A stretch of 64,000 bases of DNA from Rosettibacter sp037481715 (GCA_037481715.1 JBBFLD010000001.1:744001-808000), one strand, 5' to 3'. Shown: positions 18,739-28,243, numbered from the stretch's first letter. A program made the numbers and translations. Notes: generated by a model not told the origin, from the sequence alone.

Positions 18739-20418
18739 TTATTTAACTTTCATAACCAAGCAGGTTATATCATCGCTTTGCTCTGCCCCATCAATAAATT
18801 CATTCACGCTTTCTTTTATTTTTTCTAAAATTTCTTCTGGCTGTAAATTGGAATTTTCCAAAACCAATTTTTCCAATCGTTCATCTGAATACTCATCCAA
18901 ATTTTTATTCATTGCTTCTGTAATTCCATCAGTAAATAAAACAATAATATCTCCGCTGTTAAGATTTATTGTTTCAGAAATGTATGGAATTGTGGTTGGC
19001 AGAAAGCCAAGTACCATTCCTCCCTTTTTTAATTTATGAATCTTCCCTTCTCTCAAAAGCAAAGGAGGATTATGTCCTGCATTAACATAAGTCAATTGTT
19101 TGCTTGTATTGTCAAACAAACACCAGAAAAATGTAATGAAACTGCCCATTGTTGTATTCTCTGCTACCAGGTCGTTAATCAAGTTTGTAGCTTCGTCAAG
19201 AGGAAGTTTTTGTTTGCAAATAGATTTTAGGAATGCTTGCAAATTAGCCATTAAAAGTGAAGCAGGAACACCTTTGCCCGATACATCAGCAATAGCAATT
19301 AAAATTTTTTCATCATCAAGTTTAACAATATCATAATAGTCTCCTCCAACAATTCTTGCAGAAATATTGTAGGCTGCCAAACTTAAGTTCGACAATGAAG
19401 GAATTGTTTTAGGCAAAAGATTTTTTTGAATACTTCGGGCTGTTTCTAAATCTCTTTCCATTCTTTGCTTTTCAATCATTTCCTTAAACAATCTTGCATT
19501 CTCAATTGAAATAATTGCAAGACTACCAAGTGAATAAATAAATTCAACATCGGATTTTGAGTATTGAAGATTATTTTTCCTTTTCCCAAGTAATATCAAG
19601 CCTTTGGTTTCATTCTTAATTTGCATTGGGACAATCAATTCAACTCCCAAATCAAACAGAGTTTTATATTCCTTTTGAAAATTTTGTTTAAGAACAGGTT
19701 TGTCAAATAAGTTTATATCGCATTGTCTTAATGCATCATTCAATAAATTTTCATTAAAACTATTTTCTAAAAATGAAAGATTTTTTCTATCACAAATTAT
19801 AATTGCATAATCTGAAACAAGCATATGACCAATTAATGTGTAGACAAGTAATCTTCCGATTGCCTCAGGTTCGAGAATGCCGCTGAATTCTTTGCTTAAA
19901 TCAAATAGTGAACTCAATTGATTGACTTTTGCATCAAGTTCTCGATTAACATTTTTCAGTTTGTTTACAATCAAAGAATTTTCTATAGCAGTTGCTCCGA
20001 CATTTAATATCGTTTTTAAGAACTCTATATCATCTTCTTCATATTTCTGGTTTGTTAATTTTCTTCCTAATAAAATTAATCCTTTTATTCCCTGAGAAGA
20101 TTTTATTTTCTGAACAACTTCAAAATTATTTTGCAAAAGAAACTCATTAAATTCTTTGCTTGAAGAAATTTCTTCCAATTTAACCGAAGGAAATAAATCA
20201 AGAGCTTCTTTGCTTATTCCTTTAAAGGCTTTTACTTGCAGAACATTATCATCATTTAATAAAGCAATTAAACCTTTTGATGTATGAAATTTTCCAAGAC
20301 ATGTTAGGAGTATATTATTCAATGCAAAATCAAGGTCAAGACTTGAATTAACGAGATTGCTGAAGTCAACAAGTGCAGATAGATTTCTTAAGGCTGCATT
20401 GCTATCAAATTTTTGCAT
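18739..20418 (-). CDS. RsbU-type PP2C serine phosphatase with two GAF-like domains
   Basis: A 559-residue soluble protein. Two GAF-like domains occupy about residues 10-160 and 165-320, joined to a SpoIIE/RsbU-type PP2C domain from about 345 to the end. The phosphatase motifs are visible: IVGGDYYDIVKLDDEKILIAI, ADVSGKGVPASLLMA, YVNAGHNPPLLL, LFTDGITEAMN and the closing DDITCLVMK. Such enzymes remove phosphate from a STAS-domain antagonist, freeing it to bind the RsbW-like kinase. It lies 2 bases after the HATPase gene, which itself overlaps the STAS gene, so a complete partner switch is encoded. The GAF domains would sense a small ligand or redox state, which cannot be told from sequence. Confidence 0.88.
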   Translation of the reverse strand: MQKFDSNAALRNLSALVDFSNLVNSSLDLDFALNNILLTCLGKFHTSKGLIALLNDDNVLQVKAFKGISKEALDLFPSVKLEEISSSKEFNEFLLQNNFEVVQKIKSSQGIKGLILLGRKLTNQKYEEDDIEFLKTILNVGATAIENSLIVNKLKNVNRELDAKVNQLSSLFDLSKEFSGILEPEAIGRLLVYTLIGHMLVSDYAIIICDRKNLSFLENSFNENLLNDALRQCDINLFDKPVLKQNFQKEYKTLFDLGVELIVPMQIKNETKGLILLGKRKNNLQYSKSDVEFIYSLGSLAIISIENARLFKEMIEKQRMERDLETARSIQKNLLPKTIPSLSNLSLAAYNISARIVGGDYYDIVKLDDEKILIAIADVSGKGVPASLLMANLQAFLKSICKQKLPLDEATNLINDLVAENTTMGSFITFFWCLFDNTSKQLTYVNAGHNPPLLLREGKIHKLKKGGMVLGFLPTTIPYISETINLNSGDIIVLFTDGITEAMNKNLDEYSDERLEKLVLENSNLQPEEILEKIKESVNEFIDGAEQSDDITCLVMKVK

Positions 20419-20420
20419 GC

Positions 20421-20858
20421 CTAATTTTCAATATATTTAACTAAAATTACCTGGTTGCGGTTATCAGCAAGAGTAGAATACTTAACTTCATCCATAAGTT
20501 TTTTCATTAAGTACATTCCCAAACCGCCAATTTTCTTTTGTTTGTAGTATTCCTGAATATTGGGTTCAGGCACAAGTTCTGGATTAAAATGATTACCATT
20601 ATCAATTATTGTTATAATGAATTTATCATCATGAACATTTATTGAAAGATTGATTATACCATCAGGAGAATAATTATAAGCATGTTTGATAATATTGGTG
20701 CAGGCTTCGTCAACTGCAAGGACAATTTTTTCAATTGTGTCTTCAGAAAATTTACACTCCTCTGCTGCCTTCCGCGTAAATTCTCTTACTTTGGAAAGAT
20801 TTTCTGTAGTGCTTTTAACTATCAGCACTTTTTCAAATTTTTTATTCAACTGGTTCAA
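20421..20858 (-). CDS. RsbW/SpoIIAB-like serine kinase (anti-sigma factor type)
   Basis: A 145-residue HATPase_c protein of the GHKL family. The N box reads DEACTNIIKHAY (Asn55), the G1 box IIDNGNHFNP, and the G2 region KIGGLGMYLMKKLMDEV. These kinases phosphorylate the conserved Ser of STAS antagonists and, in the classical case, bind a sigma factor. The start overlaps the end of the STAS gene by ATGA, implying coupled translation and roughly equal amounts. No SigB-like sigma factor is adjacent; the only sigma factor here is an ECF type 4 kb away, so the output of this switch is uncertain. Confidence 0.88.
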   Translation of the reverse strand: MNQLNKKFEKVLIVKSTTENLSKVREFTRKAAEECKFSEDTIEKIVLAVDEACTNIIKHAYNYSPDGIINLSINVHDDKFIITIIDNGNHFNPELVPEPNIQEYYKQKKIGGLGMYLMKKLMDEVKYSTLADNRNQVILVKYIEN

Positions 20859-21214
20859 GATTTTTCCTGTTCAATAAACTTGTTAATAGCTTCTTTTTCA
20901 TCTTTATAAAATTCATACAATAAAGGAAATCCAAGTAAATCAAAAATGTTGTAAACATTTTCTTTTAGATTGGAAAATTTAATATCACCGTTGTTTTGAC
21001 GCATTGTCTCAATGTATGCCATGAATACTCCAAGACCTGCACTGCTTATGTAATTCAGCTCGTTGAAGTTAACAACTACACGGAAATTTCTTTCTTCAAG
21101 AAGTTTATTGAAAACATTTTCTAATTCCGGTGCTGTATGAGCATCAAGATAGCCTTTTACATCAATAATACTTACTGATTCAAAACGACGGAGATTTACA
21201 TTAAAATCTGCCAT
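20855..21214 (-). CDS. STAS-domain anti-sigma factor antagonist
   Basis: A 119-residue STAS protein. The phosphorylation loop reads NYISSAGLGVF, with Ser58 at the position phosphorylated in SpoIIAA/RsbV. It would cycle between phosphorylation by the neighbouring HATPase kinase and dephosphorylation by one of the flanking PP2C proteins. The C-terminus is longer than in RsbV by a Lys/Glu-rich helix. A GGAG site precedes the ATG. It is the first gene of the tightly packed STAS-kinase-phosphatase trio, 65 bases after the membrane phosphatase gene. Confidence 0.9.
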   Translation of the reverse strand: MADFNVNLRRFESVSIIDVKGYLDAHTAPELENVFNKLLEERNFRVVVNFNELNYISSAGLGVFMAYIETMRQNNGDIKFSNLKENVYNIFDLLGFPLLYEFYKDEKEAINKFIEQEKS

Positions 21215-21279
21215 TCATCACTCCAATTTTTTCTTGATTTGTTTTATCAAGATTTTTGTATTTACATTGATTAAAATAA

Positions 21280-23319
21280 TTAGTTTTTACTTGAATGCCA
21301 TCTGAACAAAACAAGTGTAATATCGTCGTGCTGTGTATTATCTTTTGAGAATATTGTCAAATCCTTGATAATCTCATTCGAAATCTCATCAAGAGTTTTG
21401 TCACAATTTTTTTGAATTATCTTTTCTAATCTGTCATAACCATAATCTTTGTATTCAGCATTTTTTGCTTCTGGTATTCCATCAGAATAAAATGCGATGA
21501 TATCACCATCATTAAGATTAATCTTCATTTCTTTTAATGAGTTTGCAAAACCATTTGAATAATCCAATCCCAATCCAAGGCCTGATGGAAGCAATCTTTC
21601 AACTTTTCCTTCAGAGCAATAAATTACTGGAGGATGACCTGCTCTTACAAAATTAAGAATTCCATTTTTTATATCCACAATTCCATAAACTGCTGTAACA
21701 AAACTTTTGCGGTCTAAACTATTTTTAAGCACTTCATTAATTTTTATCAGCAACTCTTTTGGCGATGTAATTATTTTCGCAAGCGATTCAAAAATGCCTT
21801 TTATCTCTGCCATTATGAATGCAGCAGTAATACCTTTCCCTGAAACATCAGCAACAACAAAACCCAATTTGTTGTCGTTCAATTCAAAAAAGTCATAATA
21901 ATCTCCTCCAACTTCAAAAGCAGGAATAAACATTGCAGAAATTTTTAATTGTTCAGATTCTGGAATTTTATTTGGCAAAATTTTTCTCTGAATATCTCTT
22001 GCAACATCGAGTTCTTTTTCAAGTCGTTCTTTTTCAATTGATTCTGCAATCAATTTAGCATTTTCAAGAGCTACAGCTGCATAATCTGCAAATGCTTGAA
22101 TGGAACGTTTGTCTTCTTCGTCAAAATTTACTTCATGACGCCTTGCAGCAAATAGATAGCCGTTAATAGCTCCATGAACTTTAAGTGGTGCTATTGCAAT
22201 TGATTTGTAATTTAAGTTATCATTGCTTTCGTTAAGAAAACTGCTGTCAAGTATATTAACACTTGTTAAAGGTTCTTTTTTCTGTAAAAATTTTTTTGTC
22301 AATCTATCTGCATCAACATAGGCAATATTTTTCACGGAACTTAATTCGTAATCATCATCATTTTTAGTAACAAGCCATGCAGCATATGAATTACAAACTT
22401 TAGTTGTTATCGAAGTTACAGTATCTGCTAATTCTTTGAAATCAAAAACTTGCGTGATTAATTTTGTTAAATCCATTAAAGAAGAAACTTCTTCAGATTT
22501 TCTGTCAAAAGCTTCAGCAGTCGGCATGTGAAATAATGTTGTAAAGAATATGATTCCAAAGTATATCATTCCATAAATCATAATTAAACTATAAATAGAA
22601 ACAAAACCTGATGAAAAATTTGAAAGAAAAATCTTAGCAGTTGTATTTTCATTTAATAAAGAATAATTCAGTCCAAACAGAATAGATAATACAACCGAGA
22701 TTATCAATAAATATGTTTTTTGCTTTTTTGAAAGAAATGCAATCCAAGATACTTTTAATGAATTCAAGCATATTAAAACAATTGAAACGACATAAAATGC
22801 ATCATGAATAAAATCGAGTGAGGAATCAACTTGGGATAAATCCGAGAAAAAAGTTATTGCAAAGAAAATTATCATTGTATTGAAATGCAACGACTGATCT
22901 TTAATCTGCCGAAGGAAGAAGAGTGTTCTGAATGTTGAAAATATATAGATTACAGAAGCAACAAAAACGAAGTCGATTACAATTGAAATTAAAGAATTAA
23001 AAACATCAGTATGATAATTTTCCTGTATATTTTTCCCGAACAAAGAATCTGTAACTGAAATGATGAAGAAAATTAAAGCTGCAAGGATTCCAGAATTTAG
23101 AATTAAAGAAAGCGGGGATTCTTTTTTTGTTTCGACAATTGAATTCATGTAATGAAATAAAAAGTAAAGAACACCAAAGACCAGCACTTCGTTTATTATA
23201 AATAAAATCAATGAATTGTGAATTGGAAATATCAGATTAAAGATTACAAGTAAAATTGAAATTATAATTGTGTTTTCTAATCTTCTGGCTAATGTTGTTT
23301 TTATATTATTTACATTCAT
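21280..23319 (-). CDS. Membrane-anchored PP2C phosphatase with GAF-like domain
   Basis: A 679-residue protein with about seven hydrophobic helices in the first 260 residues, a GAF-like region (about 280-425) and a SpoIIE/RsbU-type PP2C domain (about 440-675). Motifs include EVGGDYYDFFELNDNKLGFVV, ADVSGKGITAAFIMA, FVRAGHPPVIYC, FYSDGIPEAKN and the end QHDDITLVLF. It would pass a membrane or extracellular signal to a STAS protein. It sits between the unknown membrane protein of the sigma locus and the STAS-kinase-phosphatase trio, all on the minus strand. Two phosphatases with different sensors thus feed one switch, as RsbU and RsbP do in Bacillus. Confidence 0.87.
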   Translation of the reverse strand: MNVNNIKTTLARRLENTIIISILLVIFNLIFPIHNSLILFIINEVLVFGVLYFLFHYMNSIVETKKESPLSLILNSGILAALIFFIISVTDSLFGKNIQENYHTDVFNSLISIVIDFVFVASVIYIFSTFRTLFFLRQIKDQSLHFNTMIIFFAITFFSDLSQVDSSLDFIHDAFYVVSIVLICLNSLKVSWIAFLSKKQKTYLLIISVVLSILFGLNYSLLNENTTAKIFLSNFSSGFVSIYSLIMIYGMIYFGIIFFTTLFHMPTAEAFDRKSEEVSSLMDLTKLITQVFDFKELADTVTSITTKVCNSYAAWLVTKNDDDYELSSVKNIAYVDADRLTKKFLQKKEPLTSVNILDSSFLNESNDNLNYKSIAIAPLKVHGAINGYLFAARRHEVNFDEEDKRSIQAFADYAAVALENAKLIAESIEKERLEKELDVARDIQRKILPNKIPESEQLKISAMFIPAFEVGGDYYDFFELNDNKLGFVVADVSGKGITAAFIMAEIKGIFESLAKIITSPKELLIKINEVLKNSLDRKSFVTAVYGIVDIKNGILNFVRAGHPPVIYCSEGKVERLLPSGLGLGLDYSNGFANSLKEMKINLNDGDIIAFYSDGIPEAKNAEYKDYGYDRLEKIIQKNCDKTLDEISNEIIKDLTIFSKDNTQHDDITLVLFRWHSSKN

Positions 23320-23334
23320 AGAATTTTCTTAAAA

Positions 23335-24531
23335 TCAATTTTTATCCCTGATTGATTTTTTATATTTCTTTTTTGCTTCATAAACTGAATCAGAATACTT
23401 TTTTTCTAACTGCCTGCCCAATGAATCCATTTTTTTGCCAAATTCTTCCCAATCTTTCTGCTTTGCTGCTATTTCAAGAGCTTTACTTACAAACTCGAAA
23501 GGATTTTCAAAATTCAATTGGATTCTATCTTTCAATTCATGCTTCTGCAATTTATTATATTTTATTTGTTCCATCTTCAAGGTGCTCAGTACATTTACTC
23601 TAATGCTTTCACTTATTGCAGGAATAATTTCATTTAATTCAATTGGGATATTTATCTTAATATTATTTGTGTCTTCTATAGAAAAATATTTTGGATTTTT
23701 TTTATTTCTATTATCAAGCGATAATTCAATATTTATTTTCTTCAGCTTCTTATCAATTGCAGGCGGTTCGATATTTCCATTCAAATCTAATCTTATCTTG
23801 TTTGTATCAATTGTAAGTGACTTTTTAAATATTGTGTCAGGAGTAATAAAAATATATTGATTATCAGGATGCTTTTTTGCAATAGAAATTATTTCTTGAA
23901 AATTAATATCCTTCGGAATGTTTAATTTATTAATCTTATCAGCAGCGTTATGATTTATTTTTATAAGGTAATTTATCAAATCAGCTGTAATTATATTTTG
24001 AAGTTCTGCAAGTTTAGGATTAACCGCTATTGTTTTGTTGTTCATTAGAATTGATAAAGAAATTTCTTTTTTATAAGAACTTAGAATCGAATCAACTTTC
24101 TCTTTTTCATTTTCATTTAATCCCATATACTCAATAAACTTGTTATAATTTTCTGTGTTTTTATTGAATGGAACTCTTTTTATTTCAAGAATTTGTTGAT
24201 TGTTTTTTTCATCAGAAACTATCAGCACTTTATTATTCTGTTTATCTATTGGAATTGTTTTATATAAAGCAAAGTTAAATATATCTTCATTTGTTATTTG
24301 AGAGCTGGAGAATATTGGCTTTAGGTTTTCCATATAGAATGAAACTAAATCTTTTTTCCCCTTTTCGATCAATTCATTTACATTACCTTTGTTATGATAA
24401 AAAACAATCATCAAAAAAATTGTAAGAATAATAAAAGGGAGAACTGGCAAATATTTTCTAAGAAAATTTTTTTCAATATTTTCTATTGAATTTTTCACAT
24501 CAAAGATTCCATTCTTTTTGATATGGTTCAA
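23335..24531 (-). CDS. One-pass membrane protein coupled to ECF sigma factor, function unknown
   Basis: I do not recognise the family. The 398-residue product has a short N-terminal cytoplasmic part (about 30 residues), one membrane helix (YLPVLPFIILTIFLMIVFY, about 29-47) and a large Lys/Asn/Ile-rich domain of about 350 residues that should face the periplasm, ending in a charged coiled-coil-like stretch. The start at 24531 lies inside the 3' end of the sigma factor gene (32-base overlap in another frame), which implies translational coupling. Genes placed directly after an ECF sigma gene often encode its anti-sigma factor, and the topology would fit, but no zinc anti-sigma motif or other known anti-sigma domain is visible. 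The role is inference only. Confidence 0.6.
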   Translation of the reverse strand: MNHIKKNGIFDVKNSIENIEKNFLRKYLPVLPFIILTIFLMIVFYHNKGNVNELIEKGKKDLVSFYMENLKPIFSSSQITNEDIFNFALYKTIPIDKQNNKVLIVSDEKNNQQILEIKRVPFNKNTENYNKFIEYMGLNENEKEKVDSILSSYKKEISLSILMNNKTIAVNPKLAELQNIITADLINYLIKINHNAADKINKLNIPKDINFQEIISIAKKHPDNQYIFITPDTIFKKSLTIDTNKIRLDLNGNIEPPAIDKKLKKINIELSLDNRNKKNPKYFSIEDTNNIKINIPIELNEIIPAISESIRVNVLSTLKMEQIKYNKLQKHELKDRIQLNFENPFEFVSKALEIAAKQKDWEEFGKKMDSLGRQLEKKYSDSVYEAKKKYKKSIRDKN

Positions 24532-25081
24532 GAATAATTCTCAAGCTTTCACGAGCTCTAAATATTCTTGATTTAATAACACCCACTTCTGTTCCAAGCT
24601 GTTCTGCTATTTCTTTGTAACTTAATCCTTCAATATCTCTAAGAATTAAAGGCACTTTTAATTTCTCCGGCAATTTATCAATTGCTTTTCTAACAAGTTG
24701 TGGAAGATCAACATTTTCAGAAAATGGTCCTGATGGATATTCTCTATCAGAATCTCCAAGAGGAACAAAGATGCTTCGAACTTTTTTCTTTCTTAAAAAA
24801 TCTCTGCATTTATTAATTGTTATTCTATATAACCAAGTTGTAAATTTAGATTCAAATCTGAACTCCTTTAACTTGTGATATACACTAATAAAAACTTCTT
24901 GAGAGATATCATCAACATTTTCAGCATCACCAAGAGTAATAAAGACCAGATTGCGAACTTTATCTCTGTGCTTAATAACCAGTGTTCTGAATACAGATTC
25001 ATCTCCATCAATGAAATTTTTAATTAAAGCAAAATCTTCGTCCTGAACTTCAAGTATTTTAGATTTTTCTTCCAGAGCCAT
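24500..25081 (-). CDS. ECF (extracytoplasmic function) RNA polymerase sigma factor
   Basis: A 193-residue sigma-70 family protein with only regions 2 and 4. Region 2 (about 22-90) shows DISQEVFISVYHKL and FTTWLYRITINKCRDFLRKKK; region 4 (about 130-185) shows LPEKLKVPLILRDIEGLSYKEIA and GTEVGVIKSRIFRARESL. It resembles the RpoE-like group. The region between them is short. A membrane protein gene overlaps its end by 32 bases. It is divergent from a STAS gene (188 bases apart). It would direct polymerase to a stress- or envelope-related regulon that cannot be identified from this window. Confidence 0.93.
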   Translation of the reverse strand: MALEEKSKILEVQDEDFALIKNFIDGDESVFRTLVIKHRDKVRNLVFITLGDAENVDDISQEVFISVYHKLKEFRFESKFTTWLYRITINKCRDFLRKKKVRSIFVPLGDSDREYPSGPFSENVDLPQLVRKAIDKLPEKLKVPLILRDIEGLSYKEIAEQLGTEVGVIKSRIFRARESLRIILEPYQKEWNL

Positions 25082-25268
25082 GATTTTAGACGGTAATTAA
25101 GAAATAATGTTCTATTGATAAAAAAATTTTTTCAAGCTCTATCATGGTATATAAAATTATTTTATTTTTACAATAAGATTCCATAACTTAACTGCCAATA
25201 TAAATATTTGTTAATCATTATACCCAAAGGAATATAAATAAGGAAACAAATAATTTTCGGGAGAAATT

Positions 25269-25613
25269 ATGAAAATAAAAACCTATGAAAAATACGGAGC
25301 CGTTGTAATTGAGCTCAAAGGAAACGTAATGGGCGGACCAGAAGCTCAAGAATTCAGTGACCTTTTACACAAACTTTTGGAAGAAGGCAAAAAAAATGTT
25401 GTTATCGATTTAGCTGAATGTAAGTTTATGAATAGTTCAGGATTGGGTATGTTAATAAGTGGATATACAACAATGAAGAACGGTGGCGGTTCATTAAAAT
25501 TAGCTAATGCTACAGAAAAAATTGAAAGTCTTTTAGTAATAACAAAATTAATCACAATATTTGAACATTATTCATCTGTTGACGAAGCCGTAAAAAGTTT
25601 TAGTAGTAATTAA
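25269..25613 (+). CDS. STAS-domain anti-sigma factor antagonist (second copy)
   Basis: A 114-residue STAS protein of the SpoIIAA/RsbV type. The loop reads KFMNSSGLGML with Ser56 at the phosphorylation position. It is closer to the consensus than the other STAS protein in the window. It is transcribed alone, divergently from the ECF sigma gene, with a GGGAG ribosome site and its own terminator. It may be an alternative substrate for the RsbW-like kinase and the two PP2C phosphatases encoded nearby. A near-match to the -7 box (AATATTTG, 25203-25210) lies upstream without a clear -33 partner. Confidence 0.9.
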   Translation: MKIKTYEKYGAVVIELKGNVMGGPEAQEFSDLLHKLLEEGKKNVVIDLAECKFMNSSGLGMLISGYTTMKNGGGSLKLANATEKIESLLVITKLITIFEHYSSVDEAVKSFSSN

Positions 25614-25616
25614 TTT

Positions 25617-25641
25617 AAACTCCGGAATTATTCCGGAGTTT
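25617..25641 (+). terminator. Rho-independent terminator after STAS gene
   Basis: Perfect 10-bp stem: AAACTCCGGA (25617-25626) with TCCGGAGTTT (25632-25641), 5-base loop, followed by more T. It begins 3 bases after the STAS stop codon. Confidence 0.88.
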
Positions 25642-25673
25642 TTCCCTTCTTATCAATTTAACAGGAGTAAATG

Positions 25674-26942
25674 ATGAGTGTTACCATTGTCGTGGGAAGT
25701 CAATGGGGAGACGAAGGTAAAGGTAAAATTGTCGATATACTTTCTGAACGATATGATATTGTTGTAAGATATCAAGGTGGTGCAAATGCTGGACATACAG
25801 TGCAAATAGGCGATAAGCAGTACATACTCCATCTTATTCCTTCAGGTATTTTAAGAGAAAATGTTATATGTGTTATTGGCAATGGAGTGGTAATTGACCC
25901 AAAAGCTTTACTCGAAGAAATAGAACTTCTTGAAAACAACGGCATAAGTATTAAAGGAAGATTATTTATTAGTCATAATGCTCACCTTATAATGCCGTAT
26001 CATAAACTCCTTGATTCAATTAGCGAAAGTGGCGCTGCAAGAATTGGAACAACGGGAAGAGGTATTGGTCCATGTTACATAGATAAATATGCAAGAAAAG
26101 GAATTAAGATTGTTGACCTTTTGGATAAAACTGTACTCGAAGAAAAAATAAAATTCAACTTAGAAGAAAAAAACAATCTGCTCAAGAAAGTTTACAATCA
26201 TGAAGAATTAGATGTAAATGAAATTATAAAAGAATATCTTGAATTCGATAAAAAAATTGATCAGTATATCACTGATGTTCCAACATATCTAAATAATGCA
26301 ATTTCAGAAGGCAAATCAATTTTACTTGAAGGTGCACAAGGAACGTTGCTCGATGTAGACTTTGGAACATATCCATATGTTACTTCTTCAAATCCTACTT
26401 CTGGTGGTGCATGCACAGGAACTGGAATTCCACCAACAAAAATTATGTCTGTAATTGGAATCGTAAAGGCATATACAACAAGAGTTGGATTAGGACCTTT
26501 CCCAACTGAACTTACTGATGAAGAAGGAGAACAATTAAGAAAAGCTGGAGCAGAATATGGCGCCACAACTGGAAGACCTCGCAGATGCGGCTGGTTCGAT
26601 GCTTTTCTTTTGAATTATTCAAGAATGATAAATGGAATTGAAAGAGCAGCAATTACTAAACTTGATGTTCTTAGTTATCTCGATGAAATAAAAGTTTGTG
26701 TGGGTTATGAAATTAATGGGAAAAAATTAAAAACTTTCCCAACGGATGTAAATCAGCTGATGAAAGTAAAACCAATTTATGAAACTTTGCCTGGCTGGAA
26801 AAAGAACATATCCAACATAAAATATTATGATGAACTTCCAAGCGAGGCTAAAGATTACTTGAGTTTTATTTCTGAGCAAAGTGGGTTCGAAATAAGCATA
26901 ATTTCAGTTGGACCAAGTCGCCAGCAAACTATTGAACTCTAA
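25674..26942 (+). CDS. purA: Adenylosuccinate synthetase
   Basis: A 422-residue enzyme joining IMP and aspartate with GTP, the first step to AMP. Motifs visible: GSQWGDEGKGKIVD (P-loop and catalytic Asp) at about 8-21, GGANAGHTV with the catalytic His near 41, IGTTGRGIGPCYIDKYAR, EGAQGTLLDVDFGTYPYVT, and the C-terminal TTGRPRRCGWFDA and KLDVLSYLDEI segments. Two ATGs are adjacent; the second (25674) gives a 6-base spacing from AGGAG. The histidine kinase gene follows 31 bases later and could be cotranscribed, although the functions are unrelated. Confidence 0.97.
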   Translation: MSVTIVVGSQWGDEGKGKIVDILSERYDIVVRYQGGANAGHTVQIGDKQYILHLIPSGILRENVICVIGNGVVIDPKALLEEIELLENNGISIKGRLFISHNAHLIMPYHKLLDSISESGAARIGTTGRGIGPCYIDKYARKGIKIVDLLDKTVLEEKIKFNLEEKNNLLKKVYNHEELDVNEIIKEYLEFDKKIDQYITDVPTYLNNAISEGKSILLEGAQGTLLDVDFGTYPYVTSSNPTSGGACTGTGIPPTKIMSVIGIVKAYTTRVGLGPFPTELTDEEGEQLRKAGAEYGATTGRPRRCGWFDAFLLNYSRMINGIERAAITKLDVLSYLDEIKVCVGYEINGKKLKTFPTDVNQLMKVKPIYETLPGWKKNISNIKYYDELPSEAKDYLSFISEQSGFEISIISVGPSRQQTIEL

Positions 26943-26973
26943 CTAATAATTTTTCACTAAAAAGTATCTTTCT

Positions 26974-28182
26974 ATGAAAATCTTCAGAGGCTCTTTTGCC
27001 TTGAAGTTAAAAATGATGCTGCTTCTTATTGGTACTCTCATAGCATTAGGAACCTGGTTCTATACTCAAAATCTTGTTAACAAATTACAAAAGAGAGAAA
27101 AAGAAATTGTTGAATTATATGCAAAAAGTCTTGAATACATTACCAGCACATCTTCCCCCGAAACAGATTTAACATTCATATTTCAAAATGTAATTCAAAG
27201 AATTGACTTCCCATTAATTTTAACTGATGAGAATAATGAAATCATTTCCACAGAAGCAGGAATTGGCTATAAAAATATTGATATTAAAAAAGGTTTGTCT
27301 CAAAAACAAATTAAAAAAATACTAAAAGATAAATTAGAAAAATTATCAAGATACCATACACCAATTAGTGTTAAAACTCCGGATGGAAAAGTAATTCAAT
27401 ACATTTATTATGGTGATTCTGACATAATCGAAAAATTAAAGTATTATCCGTATTTACAGATATTATTTGCAATATTTTTTCTGTTGATTGCATACTCAAG
27501 TTTCAATTACATCAGGAAAAATGAACAAAGCAGCATCTGGGTTGGAATGTCGAAAGAAACTGCACATCAATTAGGAACACCTATCTCAAGTCTCTTAGGC
27601 TGGCATGAAATATTAAAAATGAATTTTGATAATCCCGATAAAGTTCTTGATGTTGCTGAAGAAATTAAAAATGATTTGAACAGATTGAATAAAATTGTCA
27701 CACGATTTTCGAAAATAGGTTCTCAACCAGAATTAAAAGAAGAATCCCCTTATGAAATTATTCAGAAAATTATTCATTATTTTGAAAGACGAATTCCTCA
27801 GCTTGGCAAAAATGTAACAATTTCAATCAAAGGTAATAAAGAATTAAAAGCAAAAATTAATACAGAATTATTTGAATGGGTCATAGAAAATTTAATCAAG
27901 AATGCCCTTGATGCAATTGAAAATAAAGAAGGTAAAATAGAATTTAATATTACATCTTCAAAAAAATATGTCAGTATTGAAGTATCCGATACAGGCAAAG
28001 GTATAGAGCATAACAAAAGAAAAGAAATATTTAAGCCAGGCTATTCAACAAAAAGAAGAGGCTGGGGTTTGGGCTTGAGCCTTTCAAAAAGAATTATTGA
28101 AGAATATCACAAAGGAAAAATTTTTGTTAAGGAATCAGTAGTCAATAAAGGAACTACTTTCAAAATTTTATTAAAAAGATAA
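26974..28182 (+). CDS. Membrane sensor histidine kinase
   Basis: A 402-residue kinase with two membrane helices (about 10-27 and 155-175) flanking a periplasmic domain of about 125 residues. The H box is MSKETAHQLGTPISSLLGW with His198 as the expected phosphorylation site. The HATPase region has the N box NLIKNALDAIENKEG, G1 DTGKGIE, F box KPGYSTKRRGWGLGLSLSKRIIE and a final G-type KGTTFKILLKR. No response regulator gene is adjacent, so it is an orphan kinase. The periplasmic domain has no family I recognise. A hairpin terminator follows about 60 bases after the stop. Confidence 0.9.
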   Translation: MKIFRGSFALKLKMMLLLIGTLIALGTWFYTQNLVNKLQKREKEIVELYAKSLEYITSTSSPETDLTFIFQNVIQRIDFPLILTDENNEIISTEAGIGYKNIDIKKGLSQKQIKKILKDKLEKLSRYHTPISVKTPDGKVIQYIYYGDSDIIEKLKYYPYLQILFAIFFLLIAYSSFNYIRKNEQSSIWVGMSKETAHQLGTPISSLLGWHEILKMNFDNPDKVLDVAEEIKNDLNRLNKIVTRFSKIGSQPELKEESPYEIIQKIIHYFERRIPQLGKNVTISIKGNKELKAKINTELFEWVIENLIKNALDAIENKEGKIEFNITSSKKYVSIEVSDTGKGIEHNKRKEIFKPGYSTKRRGWGLGLSLSKRIIEEYHKGKIFVKESVVNKGTTFKILLKR

Positions 28183-28243
28183 TATGAAGATTGTCGATAA
28201 ATCAATTAGTTTTTTAAAATTTGATTTAATAAAAAATTATAAA

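Noticed and set aside
21233..21251. CTTGAT / ATCAAG 6-bp inverted repeat between the membrane phosphatase and STAS genes.
   Set aside because: The stem is short, AT-rich, and lacks a T-run in the direction of transcription, so it is within chance expectation for this base composition.
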